A stretch of 64,000 nucleotides of DNA, taken from contig JBLWGC010000002.1 in NCBI GenBank assembly GCA_048772705.1, positions 1-64,000 on the forward strand, read 5' to 3'. Source of the stretch: Leidyana gryllorum EB-2025a. Lineage: Eukaryota; Apicomplexa. Positions 58,901-64,000 of this stretch are shown here, piece by piece. Position 1 is the first letter of the stretch; each line of letters starts with the position of its first letter. Under the pieces are notes generated by a model that worked only from the letters and a program-made list of their open reading frames with translations, was not told the DNA's origin and made no database searches. Position numbers and translations under genes: made by a program.

Positions 58901-61900
58901 GGTGACATTCAAGTTTTGGAGAACATCGCTTTCGAGAAACCGTTTGTTGTCGAGGAGAACAATGTGCCGTCAGTCGTCTTGAAGATCGAAAGAGGCACCA
59001 TCACTATTTACTCTTCGGCTTCAGAGGGTGACGAAGATCTGCAGGAACTCTGCAGTTCGCGGAAAGGACCCGTCTTGAAACCCGAGGAACTGGCAGCAAT
59101 GGCCACGTTGGAGGGTGTCAAAGAGCGCTGCACTTACGAGGCCGACTGTGGGCAAATGTACGAAGTTCTCAGTAACATTGGACTCCACTACGGTCCCCGA
59201 TTCCGCACCCTGAAGAAGGCGTGGATCGGTGAACAGGAGGCATACGGCGAGTTGGCCACTCCCTTCTGGGAGGAGTGGGAGAAAGGGTTCCGCGTTCTGC
59301 CTGGAATGTTGGACGGATGTCTCCATATGACGTCTCTCATCTTTGCCAAAGACAGCACAGAGCATCGCAGCGCGAAGGCTATGGTGCCTTTCAGCATTGG
59401 GCGGGTGTTTATGGGTTGTGTACCGCCGCAGTCGGCCCTGAAAGCTCACCTAAAGCTCGTCAGCCGTGAAGCGGGAAGCGCTGTGATTGACGCAATGTTC
59501 TTCGACAGCGAGAAGGAACAGTGCATCGCGTTCCTCCAAGGCATCACTCTGCGACAGATTGTGATAGAAGAGCGCGTTGACATCCCGAGAGATCTGTTGT
59601 GGGAGTCAAAGTGGGAAATCCGCGATTGGACTGTGCGAACAGAAGCTGCTGAAGGCGCCGGAGGTGAGTCTCCGGCTGCTGGCGTGGAGGGCGCCTCGCC
59701 GGACGTCGCCACTGCCGAGCGACAGATCATCCAAGTCTTCTGCGTCTCTGAACACAAAGATCAGTTCTCGCGGCTGTGGGAAGAGCAGTACCAAGCCGAC
59801 CCCTACGACGATCCGGTCAAAGCCAACAGAGAATTGGAAGTTGTGTGGATTTCGAGTATAACCGAATTGAGCCAAATGATGGGAGACTCGTCTCCTGAGG
59901 ATAAGCGTCGCCTCATAGTGCTGATGGACCCACTGAATGAGCGATTGGGTGAATGTGAGGTGCTGAACCAAATGTTGGCCTTTGCCCAACTGCTGCAAAC
60001 TCAAGCGCAGAAGAAACGCAGTGGCAAAGCTGAGCCCATTGTGATTCTCACCAACCACACCCAACTGACCTCCTACTCGGACACTCTCGTCAGTCCCCCG
60101 GTGCACTGCGGTGTTTGGGGTTTCTGGAGAAGTGCGAGATTAGAACTGCTGATGAGCGGTGTGAAGCATCGCGTGTCGACCATCGATTTGCCCTCGTTGG
60201 ATCTGCTGAGACGCTCACTGTATTACATTATCGGAAACAACATTGACGAACAGGAAGTCGCCCTGCGAATGGAACCGCTCCGCGTCAAAGAAACTTCGAA
60301 CGCGGCCAAAGATCCCGAACTCTCGCCGGTGGTCGGTGACTCCCCCTACGGCGGCGGTGCCGTACCGGCCTTCAGCCCGCTGCTGCCGCCTCCCCAGACG
60401 TCTCCGACGCCGGGCACAGCTAATCGCGGCTTAAACTCCCCAACGGCCGGACCTCCCCCCGATCCCGAGACGGTGAGCAACACGCCCATCGTGGTGACCA
60501 GTTACGTTTCCCGTCTCAATGGAGTGAAACATAACGTTGTGGGCAGTTTGGAGCTCCATATGACTGAACGCGGCGCCATCAGTAACCTGAAGCTTCGACC
60601 TTTGTCGGAAGCTGCACGTCTGAACCCGCCCAAAGGGTACATTGAAGTACGCGTCAGATCGATTGGTCTCAATTTCCGCGATGTACTGAACGTTATGGGA
60701 CTGTATCCGGGCGATCCGGGCCCGCCGGGATCTGATTTCGCCGGAACGATCGTCCGTGTGGGACCAGAAATTCAGCATCTGAAGGTCGGTGATCGCGTGT
60801 TTGGTATCGCACCGGGATGTTTGAAGACCTATGCCACCACCGATGCCCATCTGGTCGCCAAGATTCCCGATACAATGAGTTACGAAGCCGCGAGCGCTCT
60901 GCCGGTCGTCGCCACCACAGTCGAGTACGCCTTCCACGACTTGGCCAAAGTCAAGGCTGGGGATCGCGTACTGATCCACGCCATTACCGGTGGTGTTGGG
61001 CTCTGTGCCCTCGAGTACTGTAACCGTGTGGGAGCCATTGCCATTGGTACCGCGGGTTCGGAAGCGAAGGTTGCGTATGCTAAAGAAATGGGTGCCGCGT
61101 TTGTCACCAGCAGTCGCGACCCGGCGGTGTTTGAGTCGGAGCTCAAAGCGTACCTCGGAGAGCACAAATTGGATGTCATTCTGAACTCTTTCATCGAAGA
61201 TTACATTCCGAAGAGTCTGGAACTGTTGGGCACAGGCGGTCGCTTTATGGAGCTCGGGAAACGTGGCATACTGAGTCGCGAGGAAATGGCTGCCCTGCGG
61301 CCCGATGTGTACTACGAGACCATTGCCGTTGACCAAATGATGGAAGACGACCGGGAATGGTTCAACCACATTCTGAATAGAGTGGCCGATCGAGTCGCTC
61401 GCAAAGAGATCGCGGGACCTCCCCTGCATATCTTCCCGGTGGCCCATCCCACCCACGGAGGTATTGCAGCGTTCCGATTCTTACAGCGCGCACGTCACAT
61501 TGGCAAAGTATTGGTCAAAATTACCAGCGCGTTGGAACTGCCCAAAGCCGATTCCGAGGTGGCAGCTGCTGCCGAGAACCGCGTTGAGGGGAGCTCATTG
61601 CACCCGGAACAGTCTGAATACCGCAAGACATACATTGTGTCTGGTGGTTTGGGAAGTTTGGGTCTCGTTCTGTGCAAATGGCTCATCCACGAAGGCGCTC
61701 AGCACATTGTGTTGACCACACGTTCGGCGAGCGTACCGGCCCAAGTTGCAGAGTCGGCTGTTTGGCAGGAATTAAAGGCGTATCAGGGAGTCCGGATCGA
61801 AGTGATGCAATGCAATCTGATTGACATTGCTGATGTTGAAAGACTGATAGGAGCCGTAGAGGATCGCGGAATGCCTCGTGTGGGCGGTTTCTTCCATCTG

Positions 61901-64000
61901 GCCGGTGTTCTGGAGGATTTACCCATCGAGCAGCAGACCCCTGAAACCATCAAGAAGGTGTGGGATGCAAAAGTGAAGAGTGCGTGGAACTTCCACAATG
62001 CCTTTGAGACTCTGAACATCAAACCCGATCTGTTCGTTCTGTTCAGTTCGTTGGCGGCTTTCATTGGAAACTTCAAACAGACCAATTACAGTGCGGCAAA
62101 CTGTGCCTTGGATCAGCTCGCACTCTACCGTCGGGCAAACCAGCTAAGTGCACAGTCGGTCCAATGGGGTCCGTGGACTGAACAGGGAATGGCTGTCAAT
62201 CTGAACAGTATATTGGAGAAGGCCGGCCTCAAAGGTATCACGAACGACATTGGTATGAGGGTTCTGAGCGACACTCTGACACACCTCACCAACACGCCTG
62301 TTGTTTGTTGCCAGCAGTTCCGCTGGCGTACATTCCTACAGCGATACGACGTCCCGCCGGCCTTTTTCTCCGCGGCAGTGCGGGCGGCGAAGACTGGCGG
62401 CAAAGAGGTCAGCGCCAAAGTGGCTTCGATGACGCCGGAACAGCGTCGTGCCTATGTACAGCAGTGTGTCATTGACACGGCAGTGGCTGTATTGGGTCGA
62501 TCAGATCTCCCACCGCTGGACGCACCTCTTCAGGATTTGGGTATTGACTCTTTGGGCGCTGTGGAGTTCAGAAACTCTCTCCAGAACAAGTTGGGTATCA
62601 AACTGGCTGCCACGGCCATGTTTGATTATCCCACGCTCCAGGCGCTGGGAGAACACATCTTCTCTTTGGTGGAAGAACAGATCGCTCAGATGCAGGGCGA
62701 AGCTCAGACTGTGGCTGACGCGTTCGACTTGGGCCCGGGAGGACATTTGGAGATGGCCAGTGGTGCTGCAATCACCGGTATTGGCCTGCGTCTCCCCGGA
62801 GACGCCAATGACCCGGAAAGCTTCTGGGACATGTTGATAAACGGTCGACACGGAATGATTGACGTCCCGCTGGACAGATTCGATGTGCAGTGGTTCTACG
62901 ATAAGACGGACAGCGCTCCGAGTTCAATGGTTGTCCGACAAAGCGCCTTCATTCGTCACGCCACCTACTTTGACCATCAGTTCTTCAACCTCTCGCCCGC
63001 CGAGACCGTCAGTATGGATCCTCAACAACGTGTTATGCTCGCCACCGCCTACGCTGCCCTCCATACCGCCGGGCACACCAAAGAGACGCTGCCTGGGAAG
63101 TCTATCGCGTGTTACATTGGATGCTGTAACTTTGATTGGCACTATGTCAGTCAGTTCAGCAAGTCGCCTTTCGCTGGTACCGGAGGGTCCGGATCGATTG
63201 TCAGTAACCGTATCAGTTTCACTTACGGTCTGAAGGGTCCGAGTATCACTGTGGATACCGCCTGCAGTTCCTCGCTGGTGGCTCTCGATGCTGCAATGAT
63301 CAAATTGCGCGCGGGTGTGTGCAGTGAGGCTCTGGTGGGAGGTGTCAACCTGATGATCTCTCCTCATCTCTTCGCCACCTTTGGCCGCGCCCGAATGCTC
63401 GCGCTCGACTCCAAGTGCAAAACGTTCGACGCTCGGGCCGACGGTTACGTCAGAGGCGAAGGAAGCGGAGCCGTTGTCCTCCAACCCCTGGAAGAAGCTC
63501 GTCGGGAAAACAAGTTCATCTACGCCATTGTTCGAGGCTCTGCTGTCAACCACGACGGCCGTAGCGCCAGTCTGACTGCTCCTAACGGCCCCGCCCAACA
63601 GGAAGTCATCAAGGCTGCCCTCCGTGAAAGTGCCGTCAAACCCGCCGACGTGTGCTATGTGGAAGCCCACGGCACTGGAACTCCTTTGGGAGATCCCATT
63701 GAGGCCGGTGGACTGAAGGCAGTGTACTCTGCTCGTGACCAACGATTCCCGCTGGTGGTGGGCGCCCTCAAAACAAACATTGGACATCTCGAAGGATCAG
63801 CCGGTATCGCGGCCCTCATCAAGGTGGTACTGTGTCTCCAGCACAAGGAAGTCCCGAAGAATCTGCACTTCGAGCAGCTCAATCCCCACATTGACATCGA
63901 AAACTTCCCGGTGGTCTTCCCGGCGCAGGCCACTGCGCTCAGTAGCCGCCGTGCGTGCATCGCCGGTGTCTCTGCCTTTGGGTTCGGAGGTGCCAACGCC
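46934..64000 (+). CDS. modular type I FAS/PKS with FAAL loader, 3' end beyond window
   Basis: One open frame from ATG 46934 to the window edge: 5689 codons, no intron, no stop. Order: fatty acyl-AMP ligase (FTSGSTSRPKG near 221; RTGDAGFF; PKTSSGKIRR near 675); ACP1 (Ser816); module 1 KS (Cys1052, His1187, His1227), AT (degenerate), DH (His1732, Asp2053, with a 150-residue Ser/Pro-rich insert), ER (HAITGGVG at 2569), KR (Ser2901, Tyr2914), ACP2 (Ser3071); module 2 KS (Cys3303, His3438, His3475), AT (Ser3671 in GHSLG, His3780 in HAFH, malonyl type), DH (His3959 with HxxxA, Asp4127), ER (4682), KR (Ser5039, Tyr5052), ACP3 (Ser5206); module 3 KS (Cys5444, His5579, His5618), then the edge. Both complete modules are fully reducing, so it should extend an activated fatty acid by saturated C2 units. 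The layout matches Cryptosporidium FAS1 (loader, three modules, reductase). Confidence 0.96.
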   Translation, partial: MVESRTPDRVEAESPPAVPLSNVSPLANVPRRGYSSEMTAVFRKWNCNPFAFALDRWSREIRNEEMAAWVGSDGYVNQSLSYGEVHMQVRKVAAYLRSEGIEREDRVVLCFTPGLDFIVAFLACVCSGYVAVPVYPPTPAKAQFEVPRFCDIIETSESKLILTHTTYYRVSRLVSAITSDRRWRGLKWLNIGDASSAVSPTTALAFQFPRLQPNSVAFLQFTSGSTSRPKGVVVTHGSLLHNVHAAVAAFSFDTYYETPNEELLALKQYQLIDFDQFWDLRHAISKRVYGHRIRTFSWLPVYHDMGLIGFTCAPFIFGGHCYQMSPIDFIRRPHIWLEAMSRYTCCFCAAPNFAFEVVCRKMPEDVFKKLDLSKMCGFLSGAEPIRASTIRKFAEKFAPVGFRPGMYKPAFGLAENTLIVTGDLEPAEPPLIIAVKSRTLQQQGQVEILAQEKLDITQPSTLVDLGDPRSFITYVGCGRPCRTMDVRIVDPNSMTEVPPGRQGEVWVDGDSVARGYFNMPELTEQMFYASFKTYADKKQTEEKYMRTGDAGFFYDGQLFVTGRLKDLIIVRGRNYYPQDIEEALEAIGDLRPGNIAVFCVTEDGEEVEEIGIAAEIRMEAEGLITGFFNKFRGTSQAQQERLQSVAKEILKKVSNQFGLSVRTVWLLKPKSIPKTSSGKIRRAPTKEMLCGSGDQVAVDVLFTYNARERAGDSMTSPLRPASPVPEPTEPSPSPDQPSLPAEIAAETAASNLVTREVIIDGQTFVEPSLAANTNFQVHEQYTHRVKEAVEECVRSVIGYESMPDLDAPLYELGVDSMVAVQFAEAVGKDLELDIEPTLLFNYPTLNDIIDFLARELSSKEQEDFIPPVVAASPRNAVQGGSEVAIIGAACNLPGGSNSPEALWKLLIRSEDAIVEVPPSRWDIEELYDPDPDCENKMYVREGGFIADAEYFDAAAFRISPSEAHSMDPQQRGLLECSYEAFVDAGYSRERLQRSHTGVYVGCCSNEWAFVNRETDSTIGSYTATSTAASIISNRISYVFGLLGPSLTVDTACSSSLIAMHLASHDLLSNNCQAALVGGVNLMLAPQVFIAFCKARMMAPDARCKTFDSSANGYIRGEGFVSIVLKVMSRAVADRDSIMAVVKATALNHGGRAASLTAPNGPAQKAVVMAALRGANLSPSDVNYVEAHGTGTALGDPIEVNALKGVFAARRSTDNPLILGAIKTNIGHLEGAAGLAGLLKVVMCLQHGMVPPNLHFKHVNPHIDLKDFPVAIPTVGQLVELKPGLTYSKRAAGVSSFGFGGSNAHVIIEESDRSVVRTDRTRIDDEPVDVAFIFSGQGTQFLGMGRHFYDEEPVFKEALLEVERELDSYLPMPLTSVLYPEGTTDINMSEAALDDMTYMEASIFAVQYSLARLWLSKGVTPDAVMGVGSGEMVAATIAGIFTLSDALKILAKKATIVSSVCAGERGAMVRVRASPDDIEMAIAEVGPETAGSVGVASVDAERSILLTGLRAEIELVLLSLGQANGRGVKYIRCDYPLQSPLFKSRVTEFGGLLTQGITMRQPKIKFVNRRGNFAGDEVTTASYWARHLTDTFYVGEGFKQLIAADCRVVVEVSPRPSYYQMAVQNVNFMSIDLHWVSAMATSATTVVNKNFSTVEDVRTLTESIELCREVAEEMKTRRDNSLAVKRTSKRLPFPWREIPHPLVSAKKQTNLRNGDVQFKTDLPPRALSLLSDHVVNGVTMFPGAGFLEMMIACGAELALTDPVSTAVVIDGMSIESPLILPTVNPGAFDFQKDKTELRTKKSVDSPKVYRTPRRSLLTDSSPRNDLPTDRQRRQIIEASADHREFHSIRDFQSGAAHYGSAGGASHQPSPFAELTAATAINAAVPPASMSPKPASAAMVTLEPIGDSQPVIVGPRAPSAPMSEAPRASAPLSVLCTVSPNKLVTVSSVNDEGDNGSTEIVHCVGQINTNGLAPAPNATNSIYEAWNRCNENVEVDQIYRKLREVGLHYGPRFRPIQEVRRGDNEAVARLMVVKTDSQNMLEFEKGFLIHPTLLDGAFQATGCLLEPLRGSSTALVPVSIRRSVMHTSKGMTECFVWANVDSVNDKSATVTVRMYAKCQGNESPIAILEGVVFKKMELRTHIQAEIPRELLWEVEWEEVKDMASNAPESSNPAAIANSEAQASHNDASSTMESLPLISPGAPIAAPNVNGLHLLICYHQMQAETLKSSCTSAHPTATFETMVLDKLTSVNVTLFENLLKTKKYDSLLYMASTDGTMEAVHALTQATELLKSYAAACTKESGTDKKRPTILFFTMNSVYTHKGVINVECPSPRELPQRSKIGLPEPVHAGIWGLVRTAKLEIELSTERYENIGCVDLDSTLPIESQIAYALAHEVGPDPELALRNGGNGEVLRHVSRLVQSAERVRGAVEITMRERGSLTNLSLRPLAFSARIAPTADQIEVRVRAVGLNFRDVLNVMGLYPGDPGPPGADFAGTVVAVGEDVEDLAVGDDVFGIAPGCLKSFVTTKRALVTTKPLELSFSEAASLPVVATTVLHSLRDLVDLRRGQKVLCHAITGGVGQLVVQYCRLVGAEVYGTASQAKRDYAVGLGCRAVAESRDAAVFLKEMTEALKGEKFDVIVNSFVGDYIDNSFALLKDDGYFIELGKRDIRPVEVVKESHPKVKYHIVAIDDMIDNDPETFGHLLNSVRDAVDTDRLTPLPVTCFPVTENDEQAQEAFRHLQRARHLGKVVAEFPSALGQLCEGGYYVVTGGLGALGLVVASWLIEEGAKHVLLVSRRGVPRPEDTLAAIQLQWLKSLPGVNVECAACDLSEYDQVQAFLTEARRTRPIVGIIHAAGVLDDGLLAQQNGEKMQNTYSAKVVGARNLHTALQTGHGSDLHHFVVFSSVASLFGNLGQANYSAANAALDALCEYRRALNLPAVSVQWGPWIEQGMASKFRAQLDKVGMKGITNELGLRVLADVMARAQKVRPVVGCLAIKWSEFFQRYSAGTPKFYDEVMASANHIAEPRAADIMRGMTAQERREYVTQQVVMTAKQVLGSSTPPPLDAPLQDLGVDSLGAVEFRNTLSRKLGVKLSATALFDYPTLNGIVQHVCGVVERETPGTPEAPMRTLRIQQPSTQALAVTGMSCRLPGNSDDPNMFWDMLCAGTDCIVDIPISRWSADMYYDPDPDAPGKCYVRQGGFAHDVDVFDAQYFSIAPTEAKCMDPQQRMIMTVAAEAFVDAGLTKTDLLDANVGCFIGCCNADWVYMFPIDSIVVFSGTGGASSIISNRISYVYGLKGPSLTVDTACSSTLVALDICYKKMSLGECELSLCGGVNVMLSPLLFVAFCKARMLSRDCRCKSFDERADGYVRGEGAGAVVLKPMADAERDGDFVWGIIKGTSSNHVGKSASLTAPNGPSQAQACREALHWAGLRPNDVSFVEAHGTGTSLGDPIEMGALRSVYGGRESPLVIGACKTNIGHLEGSSGAAGLIKAILVLHYRHVPPNLHFQKLNPYIEVEDFPVIFPTQNQPLVLNGDQRAVGAVSSFGFGGANSHVVVMESPPSMRTRKLREASKPLVAFMFTGQGSQFVEMGRVFYDKEPVFRNSLDRIAATLKDLVDEDIRQMMYPSLYPPSNPELPNLIDHTKYSQPVVFALELALADLWISNGVTPDVVMGHSLGEYVAAVISKVMSREEALRLVVRRAQIMAKTPAGDGIMVACRATEQEVLDGIAKAKKEGHAMDAIAIAAINGPKSVVVSGSEPQVETCLNAMGIAGKGKKLAVSHAFHSPMMNCTIEEFSHEVGRLDLKEPQDVMFVSTVSGKVESEALTKPDYWSSHITRPVRFNDALVHMTEVVQATHLCELGPRPVLMTMGRLCVSPHRALQWYHGLAEVTKGDSKEYGYEAVSRQLSDASNPEQAYKIKWNPKQMVWQPPMHAFCAYSVKEGSHSWVYRCRLRDELRKWVNEHIVKATAMIPGVGLTEMMASAQMATQGPWDSGDIQVLENIAFEKPFVVEENNVPSVVLKIERGTITIYSSASEGDEDLQELCSSRKGPVLKPEELAAMATLEGVKERCTYEADCGQMYEVLSNIGLHYGPRFRTLKKAWIGEQEAYGELATPFWEEWEKGFRVLPGMLDGCLHMTSLIFAKDSTEHRSAKAMVPFSIGRVFMGCVPPQSALKAHLKLVSREAGSAVIDAMFFDSEKEQCIAFLQGITLRQIVIEERVDIPRDLLWESKWEIRDWTVRTEAAEGAGGESPAAGVEGASPDVATAERQIIQVFCVSEHKDQFSRLWEEQYQADPYDDPVKANRELEVVWISSITELSQMMGDSSPEDKRRLIVLMDPLNERLGECEVLNQMLAFAQLLQTQAQKKRSGKAEPIVILTNHTQLTSYSDTLVSPPVHCGVWGFWRSARLELLMSGVKHRVSTIDLPSLDLLRRSLYYIIGNNIDEQEVALRMEPLRVKETSNAAKDPELSPVVGDSPYGGGAVPAFSPLLPPPQTSPTPGTANRGLNSPTAGPPPDPETVSNTPIVVTSYVSRLNGVKHNVVGSLELHMTERGAISNLKLRPLSEAARLNPPKGYIEVRVRSIGLNFRDVLNVMGLYPGDPGPPGSDFAGTIVRVGPEIQHLKVGDRVFGIAPGCLKTYATTDAHLVAKIPDTMSYEAASALPVVATTVEYAFHDLAKVKAGDRVLIHAITGGVGLCALEYCNRVGAIAIGTAGSEAKVAYAKEMGAAFVTSSRDPAVFESELKAYLGEHKLDVILNSFIEDYIPKSLELLGTGGRFMELGKRGILSREEMAALRPDVYYETIAVDQMMEDDREWFNHILNRVADRVARKEIAGPPLHIFPVAHPTHGGIAAFRFLQRARHIGKVLVKITSALELPKADSEVAAAAENRVEGSSLHPEQSEYRKTYIVSGGLGSLGLVLCKWLIHEGAQHIVLTTRSASVPAQVAESAVWQELKAYQGVRIEVMQCNLIDIADVERLIGAVEDRGMPRVGGFFHLAGVLEDLPIEQQTPETIKKVWDAKVKSAWNFHNAFETLNIKPDLFVLFSSLAAFIGNFKQTNYSAANCALDQLALYRRANQLSAQSVQWGPWTEQGMAVNLNSILEKAGLKGITNDIGMRVLSDTLTHLTNTPVVCCQQFRWRTFLQRYDVPPAFFSAAVRAAKTGGKEVSAKVASMTPEQRRAYVQQCVIDTAVAVLGRSDLPPLDAPLQDLGIDSLGAVEFRNSLQNKLGIKLAATAMFDYPTLQALGEHIFSLVEEQIAQMQGEAQTVADAFDLGPGGHLEMASGAAITGIGLRLPGDANDPESFWDMLINGRHGMIDVPLDRFDVQWFYDKTDSAPSSMVVRQSAFIRHATYFDHQFFNLSPAETVSMDPQQRVMLATAYAALHTAGHTKETLPGKSIACYIGCCNFDWHYVSQFSKSPFAGTGGSGSIVSNRISFTYGLKGPSITVDTACSSSLVALDAAMIKLRAGVCSEALVGGVNLMISPHLFATFGRARMLALDSKCKTFDARADGYVRGEGSGAVVLQPLEEARRENKFIYAIVRGSAVNHDGRSASLTAPNGPAQQEVIKAALRESAVKPADVCYVEAHGTGTPLGDPIEAGGLKAVYSARDQRFPLVVGALKTNIGHLEGSAGIAALIKVVLCLQHKEVPKNLHFEQLNPHIDIENFPVVFPAQATALSSRRACIAGVSAFGFGGANA

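Overview
The window looks like nuclear DNA of a protist from the apicomplexan side of the alveolates. It has a compact layout, GT-AG introns mostly of 35-60 nt, and a rhomboid protease with the apicomplexan ROM layout. It also has centrin, class I aldolase, an apicomplexan-type tandem V-ATPase proteolipid pair, and a giant intronless type I FAS/PKS gene that starts with a fatty acyl-AMP ligase. That last architecture is known from Cryptosporidium FAS1/PKS1 and from gregarine sequences. Base composition is far from the AT-rich Cryptosporidium style, so a gregarine-like or early-branching relative is my best guess. This is inference, not a taxonomic identification.

Layout. Bases 1-5714 are a dense field of about 25 tRNA genes and decaying tRNA copies on both strands, partly made by segmental duplication. 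Bases 5715-10763 are an apparently young Ty3/gypsy-type LTR retrotransposon on the minus strand: long direct LTRs, one open Gag-Pol frame, and a primer-binding site matching the tRNA-Pro gene found upstream in this same window. Bases 10768-18373 hold four divergent minus-strand paralogues of an unrecognised protein family; the first lies between two LTRs. Bases 18925-20266 hold two tandem four-helix membrane proteins. Bases 20541-23089 are a divergent pair, aldolase and an Old Yellow Enzyme-like protein. Bases 23253-33258 hold a 967-residue EF-hand/proline-rich protein, a 979-residue 14-exon helical-repeat protein, centrin, histone H2A and a rhomboid protease, with spacers as short as 23-37 bp. 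Bases 33369-39543 are an ABCA-type transporter. Bases 39640-43180 are a DEAH-helicase-fold protein that has lost its helicase motifs. Then come a small secreted protein, two V-ATPase subunit c genes, a SET-domain methyltransferase, and from 46934 to the end of the window the FAS/PKS, whose open frame runs off the edge after 5689 codons.

How the genes work together. There is no operon logic. A striking theme is that recognisable enzymes carry lost catalytic residues: the DEAH-like protein (motifs I, II, III and VI), the first acyltransferase of the megasynthase, the second nucleotide-binding domain of the ABC transporter, and the Old Yellow Enzyme homologue. The megasynthase would activate a fatty acid with ATP, load it on ACP1 and extend it through at least two fully reducing modules, with only the second acyltransferase intact. 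All exon structures were built by hand from splice signals, reading phase and family similarity. Phases add up for the genes where exact exon coordinates are given, but no transcript evidence was available.
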